Below, in pieces: positions 8,875-18,882 of a stretch of 64,000 bases of DNA. The stretch is from Pseudoselenomonas ruminantium (lineage in GTDB: Bacteria > Bacillota > Negativicutes > Selenomonadales > Selenomonadaceae), in contig SVBX01000001.1 of the NCBI GenBank assembly GCA_015058655.1, forward strand, positions 62,001 through 126,000. Reading direction: 5' to 3'. Each line of letters opens with the position of its first letter. Positions within the stretch are counted from its first letter, which is position 1. The notes under the pieces were generated by a model. The model saw nothing but the letters and a program-made list of their open reading frames with translations. It made no database searches and was not told the DNA's origin. A program made the position numbers and the translations under genes.

Positions 8875-9224
8875 TACCGCAACAAGTGTCCCCCCCTATC
8901 GGTCAAAGGAACTTCCTCACCATACGCCGTCTGTTGGAATCTTTCCTTCAACAATCTACAAAGACTATCACTATTTTCTTGGCATATAGGAAATTCTGTA
9001 ACCACGGGTGGAAGATAACAATATGTTATCTTCCACCCGTGGTTCTCCTCGTACACAAAACGAGATTTCCCTCGTGATGCTGCCCTCCCTAAGTAACAGC
9101 CATGGGAATCAACAACATAAACATGATCGGCCCCCTGCTGAAAAAATTCAGCCATCTTTTCTATGTCCGATGCCCCATCTTGTATGATGAATTTAGGGCG
9201 TAAAACCGTGTAAGTATCACTCAT
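8874..9224 (-). CDS. Small CBS-like domain protein, possible N-terminal half of acetyltransferase
   Basis: 116 residues from ATG at 9224, preceded by GGAGG six bases upstream. The segment [20 protein letters not shown] followed by [16 protein letters not shown] resembles a single CBS motif, but this is weak. The end ...[12 protein letters not shown] is read through a run of seven G (8891-8897) and stops at TAG, which shares its G with the GTG of the next gene. One extra G would give ...[18 protein letters not shown] and continue into the acetyltransferase. It is either a real small protein translationally coupled to its neighbour or the OFF state of a fused gene. Confidence 0.6.
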   Translation of the reverse strand: MSDTYTVLRPKFIIQDGASDIEKMAEFFQQGADHVYVVDSHGCYLGRAASRGKSRFVYEENHGWKITYCYLPPVVTEFPICQENSDSLCRLLKERFQQTAYGEEVPLTDRGGHLLR

Positions 9225-9247
9225 GCACATCCTCCATCGCCAAAGTA

Positions 9248-9910
9248 TCAATACAGTTCCCTGTAAAACTTGTCAATGAACTTCCTTGGTTGATAAAAAA
9301 GTTCAATATTTGCCTCAACCTTGTCATCAGGCCAATCCCACCAGCATATTTGCAGCAACTTGGCCACATCCTCATTTGTAAATCTGTACTTTATGGTTCT
9401 GGCTGGCACTCCGCCCATAATTGCGAAAGGTTTGACATCATGGGTAATGACTGCACCAGCACCAAGTACTGCACCATCACCTATGGTAACGCCAGTAGAT
9501 ATCCATACCCCCTGGCCAATCCATACATCGTTACCGATGTAACACTGTCTGTTATCTGCTATGGGATGGCATGATGGGGCACAGTCCTTATACTTGCCAT
9601 ACATATCACAAAACCGCAATCTTCTCTGATGCTCTTGTTCATCCTTGGTAAAAGGCGGACCTCCATCCAGCATCGGGTGCATAGAGATAAGTTCCCACGG
9701 ATGATTCGGTACAATTCGTGCCATACCATTTATTGAACAATAGCTGCCTATTGAACGACAAAGCTCTCCATAAGCCAACAATGTATCATATCCATAAGTA
9801 TGTCTGCCAACAGTGCATCCTTTATAGACCACTGTCGCCCCCCCGTGTACATGATACTCATCTAAATCCCCCCCAATGTATAGATGTAAATTATAAAACT
9901 CACAGTTCAC
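9248..9910 (-). CDS. Hexapeptide-repeat acetyltransferase (CatB-like), paralogue
   Basis: 220 residues with hexapeptide turns: [73 protein letters not shown], then a C-terminal CWWDWPDDKVEANIELFYQP helix like that of the gene at 8284-8874. The start is GTG at 9910, fixed by a TGA two codons upstream, with only a weak ribosome binding site. Two G7 tracts lie within the first 25 codons (encoding IGGDL and HGGAT) and both are in frame. Slippage in either would silence the gene. It is predicted to O- or N-acetylate a sugar in the cytoplasm. Confidence 0.82.
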   Translation of the reverse strand: MNCEFYNLHLYIGGDLDEYHVHGGATVVYKGCTVGRHTYGYDTLLAYGELCRSIGSYCSINGMARIVPNHPWELISMHPMLDGGPPFTKDEQEHQRRLRFCDMYGKYKDCAPSCHPIADNRQCYIGNDVWIGQGVWISTGVTIGDGAVLGAGAVITHDVKPFAIMGGVPARTIKYRFTNEDVAKLLQICWWDWPDDKVEANIELFYQPRKFIDKFYRELY

Positions 9911-10206
9911 TATTCACGCTCTTTAAAACTTGCACATTTTTCAATTATGTCACTATTTTTCCTGACAAAACTTGTTACAAATGATTACTCCACATCTCAG
10001 TTAGATGGTTCGCACTGTACAATAGTACTTGAAAGAATACAAACACCATGCTAAGATTGCCAAAAATCAACTCCCACACTGCTTATAAGCAGTCCCTCTC
10101 CCAACTCATTGGCAATAAGCCTCAAAAAGAAAAACTAAAGCTCGTAGCCATGGTTCCAATGTAACCATTTTCTACTCTTACTTTACTAACCAGATTCTTG
10201 CATGAA
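9911..10206 (-). other. AT-rich intergenic gap inside glycan cluster
   Basis: I see no convincing gene here on either strand. On the minus strand TTGTCA followed 15-16 bp later by TAATTG (about 9938-9970) could be an internal promoter for the acetyltransferase genes. The stretch is AT-rich compared with its neighbours and may be a recombination scar. Confidence 0.35.
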
Positions 10207-13002
10207 TCAACCATAATAAAATGTATCACAATACTCACAATGGGGCATATATCCTCTGCCCTTCAACAATTTCTTTCTCACTTCTCTAAAAGCCGGACCA
10301 AACCAAACCTCTTCCAAACTTTGGCTACTCACATCCCCTAATGTCATCTTTCCAAGCGGGTCATTACAGCAAAGGGATACCTTGCCATCGGGACGAATAA
10401 TCATTTGCAAAAATGGCAGAGAACAACGCTCCGTAGTCATCCGAATCCTATCTTTGCGATTCGGCGCATCTCCGCCTCTTGAAGTCATCACCTCATTCTC
10501 TTTTCTAATAAGAATAGTGGTTTGTTTTTTAAGTTCAGGATGCTGCTCACAATAATCATAAATAGCCTGGCTGGTAGGATTCAGTTTCAGATTCTGGTTA
10601 TAATTATCAATAATCAATTCATCAAGATATTTCAAAAGCTCACAATACTTCTCAATAGTCAGCAGACTTCCATTAGTATAAAGGCTCATTCTTGCATGTG
10701 GCAAGGCCTGTCTAGCATAGGCATGCCTAGCAATAATTTCAGGATCCAAAAGTGGCTCATTATTTGAAAAAAGTGCCAATCGCCCAGTATACTCCAGTGC
10801 TGCCAGCTCATCAATGATTTTCTTAAACAGAGTATCGGACATATAATGCTTTTCCCGCGTATCATGACCGACACTGACCGGACAAAAACTGCATTTTCCA
10901 TTGCATCTATTGATAGTCTCAATTTCCACGTGATGAAATAGCGGTGCCACGTGCGCAAGAGTATCGCACAATTTGAAAATCTTTACTTTATTGGGATTTG
11001 CTTCCACTCCCCTATTCCATTCTTCTGTCAGGTCCCTGTCTACTTGCTTCCTGGGAATATACCAATTCTCAACAATTGAATCCTTCTCAAAACTCCCCTG
11101 TATAGGAACAAAAGGATTCAACACACGAGCATGGCGCCGAGCGAAATGTTCTGCCACATTCTCTCGCTCCATCAAACGATCTGGGGCAGAAATCACTACG
11201 CAACCAGGCGCGAATGGCTCCTCCGTGAAGGGCTTTACTGTAAGCCCGCAAATCTTTTCTCCTACATGTCCGCTATCATGGTAATCCAACAAGTTGTACT
11301 GGCTACGACCGTTAGTAAGCCCACGCAGTTCATAGATGAACGCAGGCGTAGCCTTGCTCACGCCGAAGAAAGTTATATGAGAGACATCCCAAACATATTT
11401 CTTAAAATACTCCTGAAGTCGTTTGAGTTCAGGTGCCCACTCATGTGAAAAGTAATCATAGCCATCTGACAAATTTTCGTGCTCAAGCTGTGCTGCCATC
11501 TCATCAGCATGACGTACCGCAATGATGGTACGATAGCGTCCTGCAATTTTCCTATACTCAGGAAAAGACAAAATACGCTTGCCTTGCAAAAGCTGACCAG
11601 TACGCTGAGCACTGTTGTCTACAAAATATGCCACCTTATCCGCACCAAAGTAAGCAAGTGCTCTTCTGCCAAAGTCACCGGCACCAAAAATCACATACTC
11701 AGGATGAATTGCCGTACTGATCGTACTTGGCACTAAGTTGCCAATCGTAGTCTCTGCCTTATTTTCCCCACCAGATACTGCCTGTATGGACATCTCCAAT
11801 AAATAGTCCTGCCCCACAATGCAGTCATCACTAACGCCAGCAGTCAACAAAAGACATCGCATATCCTGATATTCGCTGCTGTTAGCCAGAATTATCTTGT
11901 CATAAGGGAAAAAGCGTACCAGTTCCGGTGTGATAACCAAAGTATGGCGAAACATCATAAAACGTCTCTCCGGGCTGGTTTCGATAAATGCACGCACGTT
12001 AAGCAATTCCGTTGAGCAATCAGCCAACATCTTTTGAGCATCAGCTCCCGTGCCATATACCAGAGCGCAAATACCGCGACTGTTTTCCTCCTGCGCCTTT
12101 TTCAAATTATATGCCTTGATGGAAGCCACTACGGCTGTACGGAAAAGATTCCGCCGCACGTTAACACTAGCAAGATCTGCATACCTGATTTGCAATACTT
12201 CGGCCGGCCAATATGAAAGATTCAGTGGTCGTTCCTCCATCTTTTCACTGGTAGTCAGGTCATCGCTCTGCGTGAAATTACTCCGTCCAGACTCATAAGA
12301 AGCAAGTAAGCTTGCCATATGCCTAGCCGCATCGTCCGCACGATTAGTCCAGGTAATGAGCCCGACATTACCGCATAGAACCTTGCTTTCATATTGTGCC
12401 TTGCTGCGCACAGAATAGTGCGCTACAAAGATATTGTCAAGTTGCTCTACTGCCAACGGTTCACTCGCAAAGACACGATGATGCCCCATACGCAAGCGTA
12501 AACCCTTCTCACGTACCATCCATGCTGGCACAATAACCTTTGTAAACGGCGATGGTGCAGACATGCGCAGGCGTCGTGGCACAAACATCTCCTTTTCGTC
12601 ATCATCTGCCTGCGGATAATATACCCGCCATTTTATTTCATATGCCTTGTGGATATCCAGTTTCTGCAAGGCCATACGAGGGCTGATGTCAGCGCTTAGA
12701 AATTCATCTGCATCCAAGGGCAGGATAATGTCTGTATCCTCGTCTGCCGCAGCATGCAACAAATATTTATTTTCCATAACCTGCTGCTCATACTCATAGC
12801 GGGATTCATCGTAAAGTTCGACAGCCAGCCCCTCTCCCTGCAATCGCCTCAATATATCCAAACTATCATCAATGCAACCTTTATCATAAACAAAAATCAT
12901 CCTGTCTGCTATTTGGCTAGTGTAGCGCACAAAGGATTCTATGATATCGCATTCGTTTCCTACCATGGTAATTGATGTTATTTTCAAATCCACACACCTC
13001 AT
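10207..13002 (-). CDS. Glycosyltransferase family 2-like / radical SAM fusion protein
   Basis: 931-residue multidomain protein. The N-terminal ~280 residues resemble a GT2-type glycosyltransferase (SITMVGNECDIIESFVRYTS, IILPLDADEFLS with a DxD). The middle holds Rossmann-like segments, one clearly PEYVIFGAGDFGRRALAYFG with VAYFVDNSAQRTGQLLQGK. The C-terminal ~270 residues are a radical SAM domain with CNGKCSFC (CxxxCxxC), then FSNNEPLLDPEI, and a SPASM-like cysteine set (RPDGKVSLCCND...HCEYCDTF). The ATG at 13002 overlaps the stop of the upstream gene by 4 bp (ATGA). A longer frame to 13137 lies inside that gene and is rejected. The radical SAM half probably modifies a sugar or a peptide acceptor. 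The exact reaction is unknown. Confidence 0.75.
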   Translation of the reverse strand: MRCVDLKITSITMVGNECDIIESFVRYTSQIADRMIFVYDKGCIDDSLDILRRLQGEGLAVELYDESRYEYEQQVMENKYLLHAAADEDTDIILPLDADEFLSADISPRMALQKLDIHKAYEIKWRVYYPQADDDEKEMFVPRRLRMSAPSPFTKVIVPAWMVREKGLRLRMGHHRVFASEPLAVEQLDNIFVAHYSVRSKAQYESKVLCGNVGLITWTNRADDAARHMASLLASYESGRSNFTQSDDLTTSEKMEERPLNLSYWPAEVLQIRYADLASVNVRRNLFRTAVVASIKAYNLKKAQEENSRGICALVYGTGADAQKMLADCSTELLNVRAFIETSPERRFMMFRHTLVITPELVRFFPYDKIILANSSEYQDMRCLLLTAGVSDDCIVGQDYLLEMSIQAVSGGENKAETTIGNLVPSTISTAIHPEYVIFGAGDFGRRALAYFGADKVAYFVDNSAQRTGQLLQGKRILSFPEYRKIAGRYRTIIAVRHADEMAAQLEHENLSDGYDYFSHEWAPELKRLQEYFKKYVWDVSHITFFGVSKATPAFIYELRGLTNGRSQYNLLDYHDSGHVGEKICGLTVKPFTEEPFAPGCVVISAPDRLMERENVAEHFARRHARVLNPFVPIQGSFEKDSIVENWYIPRKQVDRDLTEEWNRGVEANPNKVKIFKLCDTLAHVAPLFHHVEIETINRCNGKCSFCPVSVGHDTREKHYMSDTLFKKIIDELAALEYTGRLALFSNNEPLLDPEIIARHAYARQALPHARMSLYTNGSLLTIEKYCELLKYLDELIIDNYNQNLKLNPTSQAIYDYCEQHPELKKQTTILIRKENEVMTSRGGDAPNRKDRIRMTTERCSLPFLQMIIRPDGKVSLCCNDPLGKMTLGDVSSQSLEEVWFGPAFREVRKKLLKGRGYMPHCEYCDTFYYG

Positions 13003-14933
13003 TCCCTGATTTCCAAGTAGTCCAGCCTCAACCCGCGTAGACTCTTGATTACCTGCGCAGAATTTCTGCGTGACATGGCAATAATGACCCCATCGCCAGA
13101 TTTCCAACGCACTTCCGAAAAGCTGCGTATTGGCCATCCCCTAAAGCTATCTGATTTTGGCTGGCCATCAGAAACCACGAAAGCCTCTGGTTGCAGGTCA
13201 AGGGGTACATGCTGCTGCGCCACGAGCCCGGTGCCATAAACAAAAATACGTTTATGCTCAGCTGCAAACCTACGTATTGCCTGTCCTTGCGAAAAATGCT
13301 GTCGCAATATTCTTTTCACATCCATGCGATTTTTTATTACTTCTTCGCCTTGCATCAATTCCAAAAAATCATGTAGCAGAAAGCGCAGATTCTCAAGTTC
13401 CACAGTAGCAGATTCTGCACATTCAACCACTCCTGAATAAAGCCCACGATTTGCAGCATAATGAACAAATCCACGCAAAAACGAATTGTCAGATGCCTCA
13501 ACATCCAGCCTAATTCTCTGCCCCTGAACAAGAAACTCCCGCAACAACGAGCACCGGGTAACAAAAGATCCATGACTTCCCAGGAATTTGCTCTGGCGCC
13601 ACTCATCTCCCAAGAATGCACCACTACTCATATTGGGCGGCAAAAGGGCTGCCAAACGTTCTTTGCCTCTGAATAAATCTTCTATACCCCCAATGTAAGC
13701 AGGATTGGATGATAAATTATCAACTACATTCCAGAAAGCTGATTTGCGATTCGCAAAATCCATTTCCGGTAATACAAAATCCGTATCAGTGAGACAACAT
13801 ACATATCGCTCAGACAAAATCGGAAGTACACGTCTCCAAACAGAATACCAATCCGAGGCACTGCCCTTAATCATATGGCAAGACTTCCATTTACTGCTAG
13901 AAAACTCTTGAGAGAATCCCTGCGCAATCTTCCCATCTGTTGCAAAAACCAATACTCGCACTTCAGGCTTAATTCTTTCAATATGTGCAATGATTTCAGG
14001 AATAAATTCCATGCTGCTAACCTTCCACAGCACGGCCACGTTATAACGCTCCTTAGCTTGGGCAAGTTGCCCTGGCAAAATCCAGTGCAACCCCGTACTC
14101 CTTTGAATATCTTCGATGTCGAAGCAACGTAAAATATTGTCCCAAACCAGACCTGTGTCGTAATAATCCTGCTCCCATAGATAGGTCAACGCATGCCGAA
14201 AGCTCTGCCTAGAGAAAGAATCAAGGCGTAAATCATCGCCGTCAAAGGCAAATGGCTTCTTTTTTACAAATGGGAAATGCTGGTCACGCACAATCTCATC
14301 AAGAAATTGATAATATGGATTGGCCGTCATGCTCCAAATTTTTCCTGCTAATGCCCCTGTATCAGCATAGGCAGTTCCTTTGAAACCCAATGATGTAAAG
14401 TGTGCTAGGAATTTAAACTCATAGCCGGTCAAAACTTCTCCAAAAGTATCGTAATATGGCATGTTACGCCAGAAATTCTCGAACTCCAGACTCCTCAACA
14501 ACCGTCTACGTATAACTATAAAATAACTCTGCAAATGCTCCGGAATAGAGAATGCCCCTGTGTTTCGAGTAAGCGACCAAAAATCAGCATCGCTTTTTTC
14601 CATGCTTGCAAACACATCCTGCAGGGGAAGAAGAGGGCCAAATATGGAATCATTGACTATCAAAAGCTCTTCAAATTCACGCATACGGGTGAAGCCGATG
14701 TGATTTTCCAGCACGTCCTTTATGGCACCTGCATCAAAGCCACGGTTATTCCGTTCCACAAGGCAGTCAGCAAATGCCCCCAGACGTTGCCTATCCGCCG
14801 CACGTAACGGACAATCCGCCACAATGATGAATTCTGTCAAGATCTCCCGCAGCGATTTTCCAAGGACATAAACATACTCATCAATAATTGAGTCCTTGTC
14901 AAAGATTACAAAAAGTCCTAATCGCTTTCGCAT
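12999..14933 (-). CDS. RgpF-like glycan synthesis protein with C-terminal Rossmann module
   Basis: 644 residues. The N-terminal ~270 match the rhamnan synthesis protein F family: RLGLFVIFDKDSIIDEYVYV, VERNNRGFDAGAIKDVL, ELLIVNDSIFGPLLPLQDVF, DFWSLTRN, SYFIVIRR. A second region of about 230 residues (VAVLWKVSSMEFIPEIIAHI ... CCLTDTDFVLPEMDF) may be another transferase-like domain. The C-terminus carries the recurring module KRIFVYGTGLVAQQHVPLDL ... EAFVVSDGQPKSDSFRGWPI. The start overlaps the end of the next upstream gene by 35 bp, and its stop overlaps the next gene as ATGA, so translation is likely coupled. It probably acts on polysaccharide assembly at the inner membrane face. Confidence 0.78.
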   Translation of the reverse strand: MRKRLGLFVIFDKDSIIDEYVYVLGKSLREILTEFIIVADCPLRAADRQRLGAFADCLVERNNRGFDAGAIKDVLENHIGFTRMREFEELLIVNDSIFGPLLPLQDVFASMEKSDADFWSLTRNTGAFSIPEHLQSYFIVIRRRLLRSLEFENFWRNMPYYDTFGEVLTGYEFKFLAHFTSLGFKGTAYADTGALAGKIWSMTANPYYQFLDEIVRDQHFPFVKKKPFAFDGDDLRLDSFSRQSFRHALTYLWEQDYYDTGLVWDNILRCFDIEDIQRSTGLHWILPGQLAQAKERYNVAVLWKVSSMEFIPEIIAHIERIKPEVRVLVFATDGKIAQGFSQEFSSSKWKSCHMIKGSASDWYSVWRRVLPILSERYVCCLTDTDFVLPEMDFANRKSAFWNVVDNLSSNPAYIGGIEDLFRGKERLAALLPPNMSSGAFLGDEWRQSKFLGSHGSFVTRCSLLREFLVQGQRIRLDVEASDNSFLRGFVHYAANRGLYSGVVECAESATVELENLRFLLHDFLELMQGEEVIKNRMDVKRILRQHFSQGQAIRRFAAEHKRIFVYGTGLVAQQHVPLDLQPEAFVVSDGQPKSDSFRGWPIRSFSEVRWKSGDGVIIAMSRRNSAQVIKSLRGLRLDYLEIRE

Positions 14934-17631
14934 CTGCGCTCACCCGTTTATTACCACCATAAAGTATTTCCACCATCAGTTCATCAAAATGCATAATCTG
15001 CTTCGGCGAAAAGCCAAGGGTATAGGCCTGTTCTCGCAAATCCTTAAAATGATGCTCCACCGCCAGAACCACATAATCTATAGACATATGCTGAAGTTCT
15101 GCAGGGCTAAGGACTTTCTTTTCGCAGAAAATCTCTCCCCAGCGGCCTTCCTCATTGTCTACATAGCCCAAAACATTCACGATTCCTCTGCTCTCCGCTA
15201 ACCTCAAGAATGGGTAAAGAAGCTTGCCTACATGGCCCGCTCCCCAAATCACAATACGTGAATCGTCTACTGGGTGCGGGATGAGAGGCAGGCCACCCTC
15301 ATTATCCAGCAAAGAATCCAGCAAATCCTCCTTGATACGTTCGCCACACCGCCCGTCCTGGAAAGTATACGTCTCGGCCTTGAGTTGTTCCCGCAACTCT
15401 CGATACGGATCGCTACCCTGACGGATCATTTCCACGAAATTAACCATGTCTTCGCATCCCGTCCCCATATGATAGCCTTCAGCCAGATGTGCAATAGGGG
15501 CAGTCAAAGGCTCCTGATATTCAGCATTTTCCATATAAAGCACCGGGCAATTCCCGAAGACGGCCTCAGCCATCAACGAGGAACGGTCCACCATAATGCC
15601 ATCTGCATGAAGAAAGAAACTACGATAATCAACGTTCGGCAAGAAAAATACATTTTCAATGGAAGCACATTCCTCTACGATGCGTCGGCTTTTCTCCTCC
15701 ATATCCTTTGATTGCCAATTGTTCACGAATTTTGGATGAGCCAGGAAAGCAAAGAAAACATCTGCTCCAACGTATCTCTCTCGTATCACTTCTATGAAAC
15801 GCAAATATTCATCCAAATATGGAGTGACTTGAACCTTCTTACCATCTACAGCAATCAGCCATGGAAAATGGACTTTCCAAACGATTAGTTTACGCCCTGC
15901 CATCCTTTCTAAAACATTATCAGGTAGAGGACAGCACTCTGGACGATACAACATATCATGCCGAGGCAAACCGAGTGCACGAACCCCACTAGCCGCCACA
16001 CAATGCTTTACATATTCTTGACGCATAGCCTCCGACATTGTATAGATGCGAAAGCAATTCGCTATGGTCTCTGTGCTGAAATGCGCAAACCTAGCTTCAG
16101 ATGTGTCCACAAACTCCAAACCATAAGGAATATACGCCACTCTGGCACCGATGTGACGCATATATGCACTCCAACTACGTATGTTTCCACCACGATGGCC
16201 ACGCTCATAAGGAGTATGATAAAGAACATAATGTGGCCGCCATCCCTCTAAATCAAACTTGTCAAAATCTTCATAAGGGATATGGTTGCGTCGTAAAAAA
16301 TCCTCATCATCATTCATCGCAATTTTTTCCACCCCATGCTCCCTTAATAATAGCAATCTTACATCAAATCTTGGATCTTCACAGCAAGCATCATACGCTG
16401 TTTTCCAGGAAATCCACTGCGAAGAAATCTGGAAAATAAACGCTATCCTAATTTTTTCTCCTAAAATGTACGGCACGTAGCCGCCTACTGAAGCCTGCGC
16501 CAGATCCGGTGCTTCTGCATACAAAATGCCTCTCCGATAATCAGGATCAGCCCACCATGACTTGTCCTCCCAGAAAAGCATGTAGCCAGAGGAAAATTGG
16601 GAGTCATAATTGATGCTATCGAAGAAAGCCTGTATCCTATGAGCAGCATTCTTAGTATGATAGGTGCAAACAGAACATTTGACAGCCTGAGTCTTCAATG
16701 TTTCCCTAGCACCAGCCAGTGCTCTTTCTTCAGCCCCTTCTATATCCATCTTGAGAAAATCCAAATGACCTCCATTCAGCAAACTGTCGATGGTAACTTC
16801 CTTGTCATTGCATTTATCGGACAAGAATTTATGGACGAACACGACCTTATCCTTATACGGAGCAAATGTCAATTCCAAGGGACGTTGCCAAACCGGATCA
16901 CATTCGACAATATACGCCTTCGACACTCGTTCGATATATCGCAACGTAAAATTACCTTCACAGGCCCCAGCATCTAACAGTACATCACCTTCCATAGGTT
17001 CATGACCCGTGTAGCAGTAAAGATGCGGAGATCCTGCCTGTTGCTCACCGTAAACATTGGCACGTATCTGTACGCCGTTATGCATTTTATAACTCCAACA
17101 ATTAGGATAATAAATGCGTTTTCCGCCCTCCACAATAACATAAGGGTAGTTCTCCTGCGTATCCCATATAATCTGATCAAAAGAATATTCCTTTATGTAA
17201 CCGGCACCAAAGATGCCATGCTCGTCCAATGTGGTTCGACGTAAAAGCTCAAGATTGCGCTGAATGTCCTTATCACGACTGTCAGCATAACGTTCAAGAA
17301 GATATGCCCTCACAAGCCATTTTTTTCCATCTTTCTCGATATCCTTCTCAAACAAACCATATCCTAACGTTAGCTGTCTAGCAATATCCTCTGGATATCG
17401 GCTAAATATAACAATTTTATCATAGTCCAGCAACGGCAATATAGTAGGCACTTGAACACGGCAAAGCTGGCCCGCAAGCCAAAAATCCTTTATAATATCG
17501 GCTCTATTATCTACAACAGCAGCTATTTCTACATGCCTAAGTTTAGAAAAAATTTCCAGATTCTTCTTTTCCTTCAGTATGGCCCCCGCGCCAAAAATAA
17601 CAACACGTTCCTTAAACTGCTGAATCTTCAT
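14899..17631 (-). CDS. FkbM methyltransferase / CDP-glycerol glycerophosphotransferase-like fusion
   Basis: 910-residue fusion. Order: N-terminal Rossmann module (RVVIFGAGAILKEKKNLEIF, AAVVDNRADIIKDFWLAG); FkbM-type methyltransferase at about 210-330 (VLLDAGACEGNFTLRYIERV, LDFLKMDIEGAEERALAGAR); a TagF/TagB-like domain at about 395-760 (IRIAFIFQISSQWISWKTAY, ARVAYIPYGLEF, KLIVWKVHFPWL, FLAHPKFVNNW, ADGIMVDRSSLMAEAVFGNC, YTFQDGRCGERIKEDLL); and a C-terminal Rossmann module (SRIVIWGAGHVGKLLYPFLR, VLGYVDNEEGRWGEIF). It probably transfers a polyol phosphate or a similar residue and methylates a glycan. The two activities are inferred from families only. Confidence 0.78.
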   Translation of the reverse strand: MKIQQFKERVVIFGAGAILKEKKNLEIFSKLRHVEIAAVVDNRADIIKDFWLAGQLCRVQVPTILPLLDYDKIVIFSRYPEDIARQLTLGYGLFEKDIEKDGKKWLVRAYLLERYADSRDKDIQRNLELLRRTTLDEHGIFGAGYIKEYSFDQIIWDTQENYPYVIVEGGKRIYYPNCWSYKMHNGVQIRANVYGEQQAGSPHLYCYTGHEPMEGDVLLDAGACEGNFTLRYIERVSKAYIVECDPVWQRPLELTFAPYKDKVVFVHKFLSDKCNDKEVTIDSLLNGGHLDFLKMDIEGAEERALAGARETLKTQAVKCSVCTYHTKNAAHRIQAFFDSINYDSQFSSGYMLFWEDKSWWADPDYRRGILYAEAPDLAQASVGGYVPYILGEKIRIAFIFQISSQWISWKTAYDACCEDPRFDVRLLLLREHGVEKIAMNDDEDFLRRNHIPYEDFDKFDLEGWRPHYVLYHTPYERGHRGGNIRSWSAYMRHIGARVAYIPYGLEFVDTSEARFAHFSTETIANCFRIYTMSEAMRQEYVKHCVAASGVRALGLPRHDMLYRPECCPLPDNVLERMAGRKLIVWKVHFPWLIAVDGKKVQVTPYLDEYLRFIEVIRERYVGADVFFAFLAHPKFVNNWQSKDMEEKSRRIVEECASIENVFFLPNVDYRSFFLHADGIMVDRSSLMAEAVFGNCPVLYMENAEYQEPLTAPIAHLAEGYHMGTGCEDMVNFVEMIRQGSDPYRELREQLKAETYTFQDGRCGERIKEDLLDSLLDNEGGLPLIPHPVDDSRIVIWGAGHVGKLLYPFLRLAESRGIVNVLGYVDNEEGRWGEIFCEKKVLSPAELQHMSIDYVVLAVEHHFKDLREQAYTLGFSPKQIMHFDELMVEILYGGNKRVSADAKAIRTFCNL

Positions 17632-17649
17632 TTGATTAAACTCCTCGTC

Positions 17650-18882
17650 TCACTTTTTCCATATGCCGTAAAGCACAAGTTCTGCTAAATTTTCATGATA
17701 ACAACGCAGATACAGTTGATAGCCAGAATCTATTTCCTTAATGCAGGATGGTAAAGTCAATATATCCTCTCGTTTATGATATGCAGAAATAGCCAGAATT
17801 GGGTGATATGTCTTGATGGTTTCGCTTGCTCCTTTCAGCCCTGCCAACTCGCTACCCTCTATATCAAACTTGATAAAAGTCACGCGTTTACCCTTCAGCG
17901 CTTCATCTATGCTTGTACAACTCACTACACTGGTATGTGGTGATACCACTTCTTCATCTGCGCTTATTTTACGACTCACCATCAAATGAGATGCCCCTTT
18001 AATCAGAGGATGATCGTAAAAATACAACTCTGTCGGTTCACTGTAGATTCCCTTACCAATAAGCTCTGTTTTTTGTGCCAAATAGCTATCCTCCTGCAAT
18101 ATTGATTTGCAATCAATCAGATTTTTGGGGCTAGCTTCAAATGCATAAATCCTCTCACACTCTCCATTGCACCAATCCAGAAATTGCCTGGATGTTTCCA
18201 GATCACGAACACCTGCATCTACGAAAACCTCACGTTTTCCTGTGCGATGACAAGGTACAATATCATAATCGAAATACTGATAAAAATCCAAATTGGCCAG
18301 TTGATAAATCCTACTCTCTGGTATTCCCTGTTCAATGAGAGGCTTCTTGCTATAAGAGCCATAGCAAATTACCTTGGCACTGCTTCTGAGCACCTCACTC
18401 ATCTCCAACTGAGCAATTCCCCGAGGTGGCTGACATGGCATGGCTTTGTTAGCGCAGTAACCGTCAATATGCACACCAGCACGAGCAAGCAAATCAGTCA
18501 TCTCACTTGATCCCAATCCATACAATATAAAATGTTCATTGCTATCAAAAAAGGCTTCTGCCCGCTTGCCAAAAGATTGCAGTCCGTCATGCCAAAAAAG
18601 CACCAACGGCATAAGAACAATATTATCTTTATGAATTCCGGCTTTTTCCAGAGATTTAACATACTGATGATAACCGACATCCATTGGAACAATAATCTGA
18701 ATAGATTGTGCAATATCCACCAATTTATCAATAGAAATTACAGAAATCCCTTTGTCGGCTAGCACGCATTCATGGTTTTCTAGACAAACGTAGCTTATCT
18801 TATCTAACAAGCCATGATTGTCAAAAAACGATATCATTTGTTCCAAGCGAATGCTGGCTTTGCCCCCCCGGTGCGAGAACAA
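17650..18882 (-). CDS. FkbM-family methyltransferase, C-terminal part of a frameshifted gene
   Basis: About 410 codons, with a middle Rossmann-like part (AEAFFDSNEHFILYGLGSSE) and a C-terminal FkbM methyltransferase (REVFVDAGVRDLETSRQFLD, YAFEASPKNLIDCKSIL, KRVTFIKFDIEGSELAGLKG, ILAISAYHKREDILTLP). The frame is open upstream only through a run of seven G at 18863-18869. With six G the N-terminal frame at 18821-19075 reads LAPGGKASIRLEQMISFFDN and runs straight into this one, giving a protein of about 475 residues. As sequenced the gene looks OFF, or this part is initiated at ATG 18837. It is a candidate phase-variable glycan methyltransferase. Confidence 0.75.
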   Translation of the reverse strand: MFSHRGGKASIRLEQMISFFDNHGLLDKISYVCLENHECVLADKGISVISIDKLVDIAQSIQIIVPMDVGYHQYVKSLEKAGIHKDNIVLMPLVLFWHDGLQSFGKRAEAFFDSNEHFILYGLGSSEMTDLLARAGVHIDGYCANKAMPCQPPRGIAQLEMSEVLRSSAKVICYGSYSKKPLIEQGIPESRIYQLANLDFYQYFDYDIVPCHRTGKREVFVDAGVRDLETSRQFLDWCNGECERIYAFEASPKNLIDCKSILQEDSYLAQKTELIGKGIYSEPTELYFYDHPLIKGASHLMVSRKISADEEVVSPHTSVVSCTSIDEALKGKRVTFIKFDIEGSELAGLKGASETIKTYHPILAISAYHKREDILTLPSCIKEIDSGYQLYLRCYHENLAELVLYGIWKK

